A stretch of 64,000 nt of DNA from Lacrimispora xylanisolvens (GTDB lineage: Bacteria; Bacillota; Clostridia; Lachnospirales; Lachnospiraceae). Positions 9,201-16,994 of the stretch are shown piece after piece; position 1 is the stretch's first letter, and every line of letters begins with the position of its first letter. Where the stretch lies: contig NZ_PTJA01000005.1 in NCBI RefSeq assembly GCF_002934545.1, positions 186,001 through 250,000 of the forward strand, written 5' to 3'. The position numbers and the translations under genes are program-made. Under the pieces are notes generated by a model, which saw only the letters and a list, made by a program, of their open reading frames with translations, made no database searches and was not told the DNA's origin.

Positions 9201-11889
9201 CGGAAAAAGCGATGCTTACTTGTCCGTCAGTGTAAATATTTTCTATCTTTGCAATAATTCCCTCTGGAAGATTCTGGAACCAGTCAGATACATTCTCATC
9301 TTTATGCAAATTGGAAAATACTTCATTTGCCAGAGTGATGGTGATGGAATTATTTCCTGAGAGTGCAGTTCCAGTCATACCAGAGACGATCTGACTGTTC
9401 ACCGAAGCGGACTTAACTGGCGGAGATACGGTAAATTTCAGATCATATGCCACTATGCCATCTCCATACAGGTATTGATGACCATAAACATATTTACTCA
9501 CTGCCTCTGTATATTCATCCCCCTTCTTATGCAATATGGTAAGCTCATCGGGATAATTAGCGGAAAAATATGCAGCTGTACTGCCGCCGTAAGGACCTGA
9601 CTTCGCGTAAAGTGTTCCCCCTGTCATATCCAAAGTACTGACTCTGATTCCATAACTCATGTCGTTTGACAGAGCAGAAGCTGTTATCGTTCCATCTTCA
9701 ATTAACAGACCTGCACAAAATAAGCCAACACCTCTTAAACCCGATGGAACAATCGCAGAAAGTTCTCCAGATCCTTTTACGGTTATTTTCCCCTTACCCC
9801 ATACAGCAATTGGAGCCGATATAAGATTGTCGCTTCCATCTGCCAATACTATGGTTGTATTATCCGGAATTATAAGGCCACTTCCTGAAGTATCAACTGT
9901 CTGAATTGTAACTCCATCTAATACAAGTGTTTTTTTAGGGTAACCCGCCTCCATATTTCCGTTCAGATACCAGGTCCACCCCTCTCCGGAATTAATAATG
10001 TCATTATCGAGTGGAGATGCACTGGCTTCTTCTCCCAGTGTATTTATATAGGGTACCACCTCTCCGGTCAAATCCAAGAAACTGGAACGAGTATGTAAAC
10101 CAGTAATGCTAAACTTAGCATTACTATTGGTTTTTACGGATAATGCCTGTCCAAGTGTCAGATAATCAGCAGGGATTACAATGGCCATTGCTTCATTTGA
10201 CAGCACAATTGGAGTACCGGAAAATGTAATGGTCACAGTTTTGTCTGAAGCGCTCTCCACTCTTGCGGTAAGTCCAATTGGCAGATTACTGAACCAGCTG
10301 GAAACATCCCTGCCCACTTCTAATTGAGTAAAGGAATCGTTCAAAACTGAGATAGTGACTGTATTATCCCCCGAAAGCGGCTTTCCCCCTCTGCCGGATA
10401 CTGTCTTATCAGAAATGGCTGCAGATGCTTTTGGCTGTGAAGGCGTACCCTCTACAATCATAACCTCGGTAACTGCCGTGTCACCACTATAGATAAACGT
10501 ATTCCACCTCTCATCCCAGGTAGCTTCTATGGTGTATTCACCCTCTGTATCCCTCTGGTATACAATAATTCCTGAATTTTCACTCTCAGTTAACAGAGGG
10601 AAATTAACATTCATTTTATAGTTGTTAAATCTGATATATAAGGTTGCATCATCCAGAGTAAAATCTGAGGAAGCATTGATTCCTACACTTCCGTAGCTAT
10701 TCTCAGTACCGGCAGTAACATATAAATCGCCTTTTCCGCAGACTTTGAGAGAAGGTGCATTGATACAAGTGTTTTTTTCTTCAGGATCAGTATAGGTATT
10801 ATTTATGAAATTGCTGCTGTTATCGGCAAGCATAATGGTGGAGCCTTCCGGCAGATTGATACTCACAGGATCCTCATTTACATCAAAGCTTACATTGTCC
10901 AGTAAAAGAGTCTTTTCAGGATAGCCCTTATCCGGGTCTCCATTCAAGTACCAATCCCAGCCCTCTCCCGTACCAATAATATCTGAACTGGTAGGGTCGG
11001 CAAAAAGCGAGTCTTCCTCACTAATCTGATACGAAACCAAATCCACAGTAAGATCCAGTATTTTGGTACGCTCAAGCGGATTAGTTCTTGCTCCTCGAAG
11101 CATCATACCCACATCACCAACAGTTACAGTAATGACCGGCAATTCCACACCATATGCCAGCGTATATCCTTCCGGTAGCGTTGGTTCAAAGACATATTCT
11201 CCTGCCTCTTCTCCGTCATACTCCGGATCAGAACTCCATGTTACCGGAATGGATGTCATTCTCTCTTCCACCTGGCTTTCCTGGAAATCTGTTTTATCCA
11301 TATCACTTACATTGATTAAATCGACACTGGCCACCCGAAAAGTATTGCTGCTGGTCACTTCCAAATCTTCCAGTTCCTGAGATGTCTCCGGTTCCTGCTG
11401 GATTTCCGATTGCTGAGATGCCTCTGGTTCCTGCTGTGTCTCAGTCTCCTGCTGGGTCTCAGTCTCCTGCTGCGTCTCCGGCTCCTGCTGCGTCTCAGCC
11501 TCCTGCTGGGTCTCCGGCTCCTGCTGGGTCTCAGTCTCCTGCTGCGTCTCAGTCTCCTGCTGCGTCTCCGGCTCCTGCTGCGTCTCTGGCTCTATGGTAG
11601 TGCCATCCTCTGGCGTTTCATTGGTTGGATCTACAGCCGGACTGTCAACTTTTGTCTCCGTTGCAATGACTGCTGACAGTTGCTTTGGCAGATTCAGCTC
11701 GCTAAGGGTTGTACCAATCGGCACAGATTGAGTTTGTGTCTCGTCTGCCAGCGGTTCAAATGCCGTTATTTCCATTTCGCGATCCGAAGTCTGAATATCC
11801 GCTGCTGCCGGAAAAGGCATTGCCCCCAACGCCACAACCATTGACAATACCATTGCCAAAGAGCGTTTTAAAGGTTCGTGTTTTTTCAT
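6277..11889 (-). CDS. Very large repeat-rich surface protein with SLH and cell-wall-binding repeats
   Basis: A secreted 1870-residue protein. The start at 11889 has AGGAGG 6 bases upstream, and the next residues form a signal peptide (KKHEPLKRSLAMVLSM, then an AVALGAM-like core, cleavage near PAAA). Next come nine hexads E-T-Q-Q-E-X, then three copies of a block starting LDLT..LV.Y with the shared motifs GEGW.WYLNG, KTLLLD and ..LADxSxN (roughly residues 270, 600 and 930), which read as beta-helix-like modules. Two Ig-like spacers carry TVSGRGGKPLSGDNT or VSGMTGTALSGNNS. A G-G-N-T linker follows, then three S-layer homology motifs (SSHWAKDSIDYVVGRGLI onward) and C-terminal choline-binding-type repeats (GKWYYFNADGS). 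Having both SLH and wall-binding repeats is notable. Probable adhesin or wall-associated scaffold; the ligand is unknown. Confidence 0.9.
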   Translation of the reverse strand: MKKHEPLKRSLAMVLSMVVALGAMPFPAAADIQTSDREMEITAFEPLADETQTQSVPIGTTLSELNLPKQLSAVIATETKVDSPAVDPTNETPEDGTTIEPETQQEPETQQETETQQETETQQEPETQQEAETQQEPETQQETETQQETETQQEPEASQQSEIQQEPETSQELEDLEVTSSNTFRVASVDLINVSDMDKTDFQESQVEERMTSIPVTWSSDPEYDGEEAGEYVFEPTLPEGYTLAYGVELPVITVTVGDVGMMLRGARTNPLERTKILDLTVDLVSYQISEEDSLFADPTSSDIIGTGEGWDWYLNGDPDKGYPEKTLLLDNVSFDVNEDPVSINLPEGSTIMLADNSSNFINNTYTDPEEKNTCINAPSLKVCGKGDLYVTAGTENSYGSVGINASSDFTLDDATLYIRFNNYKMNVNFPLLTESENSGIIVYQRDTEGEYTIEATWDERWNTFIYSGDTAVTEVMIVEGTPSQPKASAAISDKTVSGRGGKPLSGDNTVTISVLNDSFTQLEVGRDVSSWFSNLPIGLTARVESASDKTVTITFSGTPIVLSNEAMAIVIPADYLTLGQALSVKTNSNAKFSITGLHTRSSFLDLTGEVVPYINTLGEEASASPLDNDIINSGEGWTWYLNGNMEAGYPKKTLVLDGVTIQTVDTSGSGLIIPDNTTIVLADGSDNLISAPIAVWGKGKITVKGSGELSAIVPSGLRGVGLFCAGLLIEDGTITASALSNDMSYGIRVSTLDMTGGTLYAKSGPYGGSTAAYFSANYPDELTILHKKGDEYTEAVSKYVYGHQYLYGDGIVAYDLKFTVSPPVKSASVNSQIVSGMTGTALSGNNSITITLANEVFSNLHKDENVSDWFQNLPEGIIAKIENIYTDGQVSIAFSGTPTRKSYETMSITIPADKLESAQALSVAKNSDARFKIEQAGLRSDMLDLTSDLVWYRDLNGELVSKNPIISDIDDTSEGWKWFHSQGVLLLEGINIISSDEIGIKLPAGTRVLLADDSDNHVSVSDTNSDSNFAGIYCTGDMEMAGNTGRLQISAGDTFGTYSAGIYAVGILYISGGEITSIAGDAYYRSVGIVSDSGIEITDGTVFAKSSSVSSLDGIATAIHARYGIIDDGMVILQKVEGEFTEPAIVRNGNASVNYVFADDIVASDLKISRKTAIKNVGGKATVSFSGTTIDLSQITSLFTVDKNAGKRIYAIEEESTGAGTISGNILTVTKAGTIRISLTTEKTQTHAAGQKVFGILTVNKGTKASAPAKPDVTNATENGGNNGKITGLIPNTRYEYKKDNGSYKEVISNENGEITGLSAGSYVVRFAETELFLASADSMTITIGQPGTSNGGNTGGNTGGNTGGNSGNSSGDSSSSTSGSSSIPTQAITGAAQSTATVDNSGNAAVSVTDKNITDAIANARANAAKKGVNAGDIKVALQVSTGGMDASAVTVNLPKNIQQQVISNKISSVEMMIDRPDITIGINLAAVTEINRQANADVQLTAKKVEPTTLSGAARSQIGTRPVYDLKASYESGTKHVSNFGTGSVFVSIPYTPTSEEAIGGLYAVYVDEQGNPARVKGSAYDRNSRSVIFTTNHFSVYGLGYETPAAKLKDTSSHWAKDSIDYVVGRGLINGISENEFSPDNAITLKVLAKALGKLADIDPNAYLKDGMADSEYSPYIQWAKENGITGNWENSQVAPDHSLSREEAAAILANYAKATEYKLPQVRSAVVFSDAAKIQSGYQEAVAAMQKAGVILSKEGSSFNPKANASRAEIAAMLHRYIKLTIDPSTAEKWAKNDSGQYLFYREGKAVTDWQTINDVTYFFDGSGILVSGRWIEIQGKWYYFNADGSLARSTKVDDYEVDEKGVRK
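11425..11586 (-). repeat. Nine 18-bp tandem repeats encoding E-T-Q-Q-E-X hexads
   Basis: Within the surface-protein gene, 162 bases are exactly nine 18-base units, each encoding ETQQE followed by P, T or A. Degenerate units continue to about 11380. Such in-frame repeats expand and contract by slippage, giving a variable-length stalk just after the signal peptide. Confidence 0.9.
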
Positions 11890-11970
11890 ATGCTTTCCTC
11901 CTAATGTATTGATGTTGTATTTCCTGCCCGAGCCTTTCAACAGTTTTCCCCCTGTTGTATTACTTGCGAT

Positions 11971-11999
11971 ATTATACAACACTCCAATAAACGGAGAAT
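11971..11999 (-). promoter_or_regulatory. Possible promoter of the surface-protein gene
   Basis: A perfect TATAAT occurs on the minus strand at 11976-11971, 82 bases before the start codon. The bases 17 upstream (ATTCTC) match the -35 consensus poorly, so activation by a regulator, perhaps the adjacent two-component system, is possible. Confidence 0.4.
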
Positions 12000-12008
12000 A
12001 AACGAAAA

Positions 12009-12045
12009 AATCCGGCTTCTGTATAGGAACGCAGAAAGCCGGATT
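12009..12045 (-). terminator. Intrinsic terminator of the two-component operon
   Basis: On the minus strand AATCCGGCTT pairs with AAGCCGGATT (10 bp, extended by a CTG/CAG pairing with one bulge), followed by TTTTTTCG. It lies 18 bases after the response-regulator stop codon. Confidence 0.9.
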
Positions 12046-12063
12046 ATAATAGTGTGTATTTTA

Positions 12064-13128
12064 TTAATAATGTTTTTTCAAAAATAATAGCGGGTGGGGC
12101 ACTTCATCGGAGAGCAGCAGGCCTATCTCTTTGCGCAGCTGTTTCTCTTTTTTCTTCCTCCCGGTTCTGTTATAAAAATCCAACAGTTTGTCAGAAGCAC
12201 CTTCATGATATGGATCCAGTTCCAGTGCATGCAGATACAGCCGTTCTGCGTCTTCCGTCCGCTTCTGATCTTCTCTCAGCTCTCCCGCTTTCAGAAGATT
12301 GGATATCATGTTTTTTTCCAGAGTATGGGCTTTTGGGAAGGACCATTCATACGTCTTTCCCTGGAACAATTCTCCACGGTAAAGCTCTTTCAGCCGTTCC
12401 ATTTCCTTCTCTGTCTTCCATGCCAGGTTCTGCATCTGCTGGAATTCATATAAATCACAGTAAATCCGCTTGGTATCCAGAGAAATCTGTTTTCTGGTAG
12501 TAATCAGGCATTCTTCCATGCCAAACTGCTGCAATGCCTTTCGTACATAATAAACGGTGGAGTTTAAGTTTTTCATTGCCTTGTCTAACGGGAAACCCTC
12601 CCACAGCGTGTCCGCGATTTCATCCCGGCTGACGCTGACCTTACAGACCAGATAAGCAAACAGCTCCTCCACCTTGGGAGAACGCCAGCTGATCGCCTGT
12701 CCGCCCTCGTCCTGGACCAATACCCAAAAACCCCCGAAACATTTAATATATAACTGCTGTACTTCCCTGTAATTCTTTCTGGCAAGCCGGTCGATTGTCT
12801 TGACCAGACGATCCCTCTTAATTGGTTTTAAGAGATAATCCACTGCTTCCAGCTCAAAAGCTTCCACTGCATATTCCCCGTATCCGGTAACAAACACCAC
12901 ACTTGCGCTGCTTTTTTTGTCGATCAGAAGATTTGCAAACTCCATGCCATCCATTTCGGGCATGGTTATATCGAGAAATATCACATCCACGGGATTTTCA
13001 TCTATGTATTTTAGCGCATCCAATGCTGTAGCGAAGGAACCGCACAGTGTGATCTCCTGGATTTCCTCCAATAAGATGGTAAGCCGGCAACGGGCCAGTT
13101 CCTCGTCGTCTACTATAATTGCTCTCAT
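12064..13128 (-). CDS. Response regulator with SARP-like DNA-binding and BTAD output
   Basis: A 354-residue transcriptional regulator. Residues 1-120 are a receiver domain: acidic pocket D7/D8, phospho-acceptor D53 in VIFLDITMPEMDG and the conserved lysine in LLKPIKRD. Residues about 125-225 resemble an OmpR/SARP winged helix (AYLVCKVSVSRDEIADTLW, NSTVYYVRKALQ). Residues about 225-345 are a bacterial transcriptional activator domain with TPR-like helices (LYRGELFQG, AERLYLHALELDPYHEGASDKLL). LytS-class kinases usually pair with LytTR regulators, so this output is atypical. Its start overlaps the kinase stop (ATGA), and a terminator follows. The adjacent surface-protein gene is a plausible target by position only. 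Confidence 0.9.
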   Translation of the reverse strand: MRAIIVDDEELARCRLTILLEEIQEITLCGSFATALDALKYIDENPVDVIFLDITMPEMDGMEFANLLIDKKSSASVVFVTGYGEYAVEAFELEAVDYLLKPIKRDRLVKTIDRLARKNYREVQQLYIKCFGGFWVLVQDEGGQAISWRSPKVEELFAYLVCKVSVSRDEIADTLWEGFPLDKAMKNLNSTVYYVRKALQQFGMEECLITTRKQISLDTKRIYCDLYEFQQMQNLAWKTEKEMERLKELYRGELFQGKTYEWSFPKAHTLEKNMISNLLKAGELREDQKRTEDAERLYLHALELDPYHEGASDKLLDFYNRTGRKKKEKQLRKEIGLLLSDEVPHPLLFLKKHY

Positions 13129-15056
13129 ACCGATCCGTCTCCTTTCTTACAGTTCCATCTTCCTGTCTGTTTTATATCTGTGAAAGGCAGACCAAATACC
13201 ACCCTGGTTCCTTTTCCAACTTCACTTTCTATGGTTAATCCCTTTTTATAGAGCATCATAAGCCTCTGGTTAATATTCCAGATTCCAATCCCCCCTGATT
13301 CTGGTTTTTCCTCCAGCAACCCGCTGATTCTCTCTTTTTCTATCCCAATTCCATTATCCTCAATTGTAAAAACCGCCTCCGTCCCCTGACGTTTTACAGA
13401 TATAATAACGGTTCCTCCCACAATTGCTTTCATTAATCCATGGCGTACTGCATTCTCTACAAGTGGCTGCAATATCAGATGGGGTATGGGAAGATTTATG
13501 GTTTCGTCAATATCGTACACAACCTGCAGTCGATCCCCAAAGCGGGTCTTTTCGATGTAGAGATAGGCTTCTAACAGCTCCATCTCCTTTGCAAGTGTCG
13601 TCATTGCGTCGATCCGTTTGAAATCAAAGCTGCGGCGCAGGTATTGTGACAGTTCTATCACTACTTCTTCCGCTTTCTGCGGTTTCGTTGCACACAAAGC
13701 CGCAATGGAATTAAGTGCATTATAGAGAAAATGGGGATTAATCTGAGCGCGTAAAAATGCAATTTCCGCTTCCTGTGTTCTCATGACTGAGGTCTGAAGC
13801 TGACGGATCGCATTTAAGTAATGCATGGATAACAGAAAAATCATTACGATTGCAAAAATCATCATAAACACCTGGGAAAATCCAGAGTCAGTTTTAAATC
13901 CCAGGGAAAACAATATACAGTCGAACGAATAAAAATTAACTGCCAATACAGAAACAAATAAAAGCAGCCCTTCCGCCTTCTCAACAAATAAAAGAATGGC
14001 CCTGATCAGCAGCACCAGAAGAATGATGGTGTTGCTGACCATCACCAGCTGATGAATTTTATAATATTCATAGATGGGAAATGTCAGTATCACCAATAAG
14101 TAGCCTCCATACACACAGGAAATGATCTTCGTGGGACGGAGCGGAATCAGACCATTCTTAAACTCATGAAAGACCCAGAGAAGCGTGATAAAATTTACTG
14201 ACAGGAACAAATCTTTCATTTTAAAAGCCATGGTGAACGAAATTTCAGGTAAAATGAGAAGCAGGGGACGCTGGTCTGACAGTCCGTTGCCGATTGCGAA
14301 CAGGGAGCAAAACAGAGAAAACAGGGGAAGTATGTACTCCTTAATTCCTTTCATCCTGGCAACTATAAAAAAGATCAGGTACAAAAAGGCGATTGTCAGC
14401 AAAACTGCAAAAATGGCCAATGCCAGCATAAGATCTCTTTGATGCTGATGAAGCATCACATCTTCACTGCCAAGTTCTATGGAAACAGGGATACCGGAAT
14501 TCATATACTCATAATTGGCAACCTGGATTAGAATTTCTATTTTGTCACTGTCACTTTCAAAAAAACCAAGCTTTGGTGAATTGCCCGAACGATAATCCTT
14601 TGAAGTTTGCCCAGGTAAACCATCGGAAATTAATTCCTCCCCATTTACATATACTTTACTGGAAAATCGGGCATTTCCTTTTTTCAGAGCCATCACTTCT
14701 CTCGCCGGTACGTGATCTAATACCAGGCGATAGGTAGCACAACCGAATGCCGGAAGTTTTTCCCCTTTTATAAACTTCCCGTTCCACAAACCTGGTACCT
14801 GCATATAGACTTTGTCAAACGTTTGGACCTGTGACTGAAAATCCTGTGGGATAAGCAGCTGATTCCAGTAAAATTCCCATTCTCCATCCAGCCGGAGAAT
14901 CTTTGTCTTATCCATATTCCAGTCTGATAAGTCAATCTTCCCTTTCACTGCATGAAATTCATTTGGCGACTTCACTCTCTTTTCAGGCATTGATAGAAAA
15001 AGCAGTAAAAGAAATGCAAACAGGATGAAAAATACCGTAATTGATCGTTTAACCAA
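13125..15056 (-). CDS. 7TM-DISM sensor histidine kinase (LytS/YesM-like catalytic core)
   Basis: A 643-residue membrane sensor kinase. An N-terminal membrane segment (residues 5-22) leads to an extracellular beta-rich domain of about 180 residues (LDGEWEFYWNQ, VPGLWNG, YRLVLDHV, KVYVNGEEL) resembling carbohydrate-binding 7TMR-DISM extracellular domains. About seven transmembrane helices follow (residues 207-412), then a His_kinase domain with H442 in AQINPHFLYNALNSI and an ATPase domain (ILQPLVENAVRHG, EDNGIG, GGIGIWNINQRL). The start is TTG at 15056, supported by GGAGGTGA 6 bases upstream. It overlaps the regulator gene by 4 bases. The fold suggests sensing of a sugar or wall fragment, but the ligand is not evident. 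Confidence 0.92.
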   Translation of the reverse strand: MVKRSITVFFILFAFLLLLFLSMPEKRVKSPNEFHAVKGKIDLSDWNMDKTKILRLDGEWEFYWNQLLIPQDFQSQVQTFDKVYMQVPGLWNGKFIKGEKLPAFGCATYRLVLDHVPAREVMALKKGNARFSSKVYVNGEELISDGLPGQTSKDYRSGNSPKLGFFESDSDKIEILIQVANYEYMNSGIPVSIELGSEDVMLHQHQRDLMLALAIFAVLLTIAFLYLIFFIVARMKGIKEYILPLFSLFCSLFAIGNGLSDQRPLLLILPEISFTMAFKMKDLFLSVNFITLLWVFHEFKNGLIPLRPTKIISCVYGGYLLVILTFPIYEYYKIHQLVMVSNTIILLVLLIRAILLFVEKAEGLLLFVSVLAVNFYSFDCILFSLGFKTDSGFSQVFMMIFAIVMIFLLSMHYLNAIRQLQTSVMRTQEAEIAFLRAQINPHFLYNALNSIAALCATKPQKAEEVVIELSQYLRRSFDFKRIDAMTTLAKEMELLEAYLYIEKTRFGDRLQVVYDIDETINLPIPHLILQPLVENAVRHGLMKAIVGGTVIISVKRQGTEAVFTIEDNGIGIEKERISGLLEEKPESGGIGIWNINQRLMMLYKKGLTIESEVGKGTRVVFGLPFTDIKQTGRWNCKKGDGSV

Positions 15057-15095
15057 GCTGTCACCTCCGTCATTGGAATCTTTTAAAACCTTAAA

Positions 15096-15122
15096 AAGCC
15101 CAAAGAATTATCCTTCAGGCTT
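15096..15122 (-). terminator. Weak terminator after the GntR-RCK_C gene
   Basis: Minus strand AAGCC/GGCTT plus an inner AAG/CTT pairing, followed by TTT, between the GntR stop (15135) and the kinase start. The stem is short and interrupted, so readthrough into the two-component genes is likely. Confidence 0.5.
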
Positions 15123-15134
15123 CTGGTACTAAAT

Positions 15135-15773
15135 CTATCGATTGGGATACAAAAATCCCTTTACACGGTCCGCAGTATCATCCTGCGCAATAAAATAAAT
15201 GGTATCGCCCTCCGTCAGCGCCACGTAGGGTCCCGGGGACTTCATCACCAGATCCTTTCTGCTGACAGCGATCACAGTCGCACCGGTATGCTGCCAGAAT
15301 TGTATCTCGGTAACTGTCTTATTCAGATAAGCGCAGTCCTTTGTGATCCGAATCTCAAATGGCATAAACGGATTCATAGACCGGAAATGGACCGAAGCTT
15401 CTATGAGGTCATTCATACACTCATTTAAATAGTCCATCTCTTTCTTCTGACGTGATACACTCTTTAACAGATTCTCTTTAATGGTATCAATGGTCTCCAG
15501 TTTGCTGTTCTGCTGAATATAATCCGCTGCCTTTTTCTGGGATCGGATTATAATACCGCTGCCCTTTTCCGATGATACAATACCCAGATCACTGAGTATG
15601 CAAATAGACCTGCGGGCAGTTTCCGGCGAAACGCCATACTGGCTCGCAAGGGAAGAACGGGCATATATCTTCTCACCTTCTGCGTACTCCCCATTGGCAA
15701 TGCGGGCTGCCACCTCGATTGCAATCTGCTGGTAACGGGGAATAACGGTTCTGGTCTTTGGCTCTATGTCCAT
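15135..15773 (-). CDS. GntR-family regulator with TrkA-C (RCK_C) domain, BusR-like
   Basis: A 212-residue DNA-binding regulator. Residues about 10-75 are a GntR winged helix (YQQIAIEVAARIANGEYAEG, ARSSLASQYGVSPETARRS, SDLGIVSSEKGSGI). A helical linker (about 85-125) joins an RCK_C/TrkA_C domain at about 130-212 (IRITKDCAYLNKTVTEIQF, GATVIAVSRKD, PGPYVALTEGDTIYFIAQ). In Streptococcus and Lactococcus, proteins of this architecture and length (BusR) bind c-di-AMP through RCK_C and repress betaine uptake. An opu operon with a long inverted-repeat operator lies 9 kb away on the same strand, which makes a BusR-like role attractive; the link itself is inference. Could instead control K+ transport. 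Confidence 0.88.
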   Translation of the reverse strand: MDIEPKTRTVIPRYQQIAIEVAARIANGEYAEGEKIYARSSLASQYGVSPETARRSICILSDLGIVSSEKGSGIIIRSQKKAADYIQQNSKLETIDTIKENLLKSVSRQKKEMDYLNECMNDLIEASVHFRSMNPFMPFEIRITKDCAYLNKTVTEIQFWQHTGATVIAVSRKDLVMKSPGPYVALTEGDTIYFIAQDDTADRVKGFLYPNR

Positions 15774-15817
15774 GTGATTATCATTTCCTTTTCTGAATTA
15801 TAATATAAAACAGATTT

Positions 15818-15846
15818 AGTATAGCCTAAAACCAGACGAAAAACAA
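15818..15846 (-). promoter_or_regulatory. Promoter of the GntR-RCK_C gene
   Basis: Minus strand TTGTTT (15846-15841), a 17-base spacer, and TATACT (15823-15818), 45 bases before the start codon. No copy of the opu inverted repeat is visible here, so direct autoregulation through the same site is not supported. Confidence 0.65.
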
Positions 15847-15852
15847 GCCATG

Positions 15853-16128
15853 TTAATTCTCTGTCTCACCATCAGCATCCATGAGAATTTCCAGAATCTT
15901 AACAGCCTTCTGATAACTGATATCTTCTACCTGATGGAGCCGGTTCACTACCTGTCTTGTAATCAGCCCTCTCTCTCCCTCAGCCCCAGAAGCAGAATCT
16001 CTTTCCTTGTAATAATATGTAATGCCATTCGTCAGTTTCACATAATCTTCTGTAATTTCTTCCACACTGTAATTGTTTTCATGATCTCCCTCACAGACCG
16101 TAATCTTGTCACCAATACAAAGATTCAT
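15853..16128 (-). CDS. Uncharacterised 91-residue soluble protein
   Basis: A small acidic protein that I do not recognise. It starts MNLCIGDKITVCEGDHENN, then has a beta-rich stretch (YSVEEITEDYVKLTNGITYYYKERD) suggesting a small barrel, followed by a helical C-terminus (TRQVVNRLHQVEDISYQKAVKILEILMD). The ATG at 16128 has GGGAGG 6 bases upstream; an upstream GTG in frame overlaps that site and is less likely. It stands between the flavodoxin-like gene and the GntR regulator on the same strand, each with its own promoter-like sequence. No function is proposed. Confidence 0.7.
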   Translation of the reverse strand: MNLCIGDKITVCEGDHENNYSVEEITEDYVKLTNGITYYYKERDSASGAEGERGLITRQVVNRLHQVEDISYQKAVKILEILMDADGETEN

Positions 16129-16173
16129 ACCAAAACCTCCCACAGAATAATTAGAATAAAGATAACTATTACT

Positions 16174-16182
16174 ATTATAGCA
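16174..16182 (-). promoter_or_regulatory. Extended -10 promoter of the 91-residue protein
   Basis: Minus strand TGCTATAAT (TG-N-TATAAT) at 16182-16174, 46 bases before the start codon, in a very AT-rich stretch. No good -35 is needed or seen. Confidence 0.55.
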
Positions 16183-16251
16183 TAATTATATAGAAAAATA
16201 TAGTATTGTCTGCCTTGTTTGTTTTTTTATACAGCTTTTTAATTTTGCCCT

Positions 16252-16839
16252 TTAAATGCACATTCCGCAATGTATACACGGTTCCCCATCCATGCATACA
16301 GTTTCGCAGGCAGCTGCATATTCCGTAATCTTCTTCTCCAGATATGACCTTGCACATTCTATATCAGCCTCATCGGGATGCTTACGTGACTCCTCATGAC
16401 GCCTGATCCCCTTTTCATCTAAAAAATGGGGGTGTTCCGGAGGCAGCTTCTTTCTAAATTCCGTCCGCTGACTGTCAATTTTCCCCTGAGATATAAATAC
16501 TCCCATGCAGATGTTGTTCTCTGAGATTGATTGAAAAACGGCTTTTTTCACCTTATTACCATACTCACTATGGGGATAACCTCCCATGGTTCCTACAGCA
16601 ATTATCTTTTTATTTTTACAGTGTTTTAAAAACATCTGGCTGTTATAATCTAAATTACCCCGCCGACACCAGAAAAACAGAATAACCAGTTCTCCTATAC
16701 CATCAGAAGAGGTAAGGAACTCATTATCATGCAATGTAAATGAACCATTTTTTCTGCTCAATTTCTCTAATACGCCCTTTGCAAGCTTCTCCGTATTTCC
16801 AGTCAGCGATGATAAATAGACGTATATGTTGTCGTTCAT
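16252..16839 (-). CDS. Flavodoxin-like protein with a C-terminal Cys cluster
   Basis: A 195-residue FMN-type electron carrier. The N-terminus IYVYLSSLTGNTEKLAKGV matches the flavodoxin phosphate-binding loop (S/T-x-T-G-N-T). Further flavodoxin-fold strands are visible (ELVILFFWCRRGN, KKIIAVGTMGGYPHSEYGNKV, NICMGVFISQGKID). Unusually, the C-terminus carries four cysteines in CMDGEPCIHCGMCI, reminiscent of a partial iron-sulfur binding loop. The ATG at 16839 has AGGTG 6 bases upstream. It appears monocistronic, after the terminator of the GH2 operon, so no partner is evident. Related flavodoxin-family proteins serve reductases in gut Clostridia, but no reductase is adjacent. Confidence 0.8.
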   Translation of the reverse strand: MNDNIYVYLSSLTGNTEKLAKGVLEKLSRKNGSFTLHDNEFLTSSDGIGELVILFFWCRRGNLDYNSQMFLKHCKNKKIIAVGTMGGYPHSEYGNKVKKAVFQSISENNICMGVFISQGKIDSQRTEFRKKLPPEHPHFLDEKGIRRHEESRKHPDEADIECARSYLEKKITEYAAACETVCMDGEPCIHCGMCI

Positions 16840-16890
16840 TTTAATCACCTGTTATTTATACTTTTTTTACTTTATCATATATTTAAAAAT

Positions 16891-16914
16891 GGTATGTTGC
16901 ACACGCAACATACC
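16891..16914 (-). terminator. Intrinsic terminator of the GH2/GPH operon
   Basis: GGTATGTTGC and GCAACATACC form a perfect 10-bp stem with a 4-base loop; on the minus strand ATTTTTAAAT follows. It lies 80 bases past the GH2 stop codon. Confidence 0.85.
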
Positions 16915-16994
16915 AAAGATAAAATGGTTAAAATAATTATAATCTTAATTGCCAAATTTGTAAATGCCCCTGTTTTTAAGGCTCTATAACTTAT

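Noticed and set aside
11425-11586. Regular repeats that could resemble a CRISPR array
   Set aside because: Units are 18 bases, contiguous, in frame and encode ETQQEX; there are no spacers and no cas genes.
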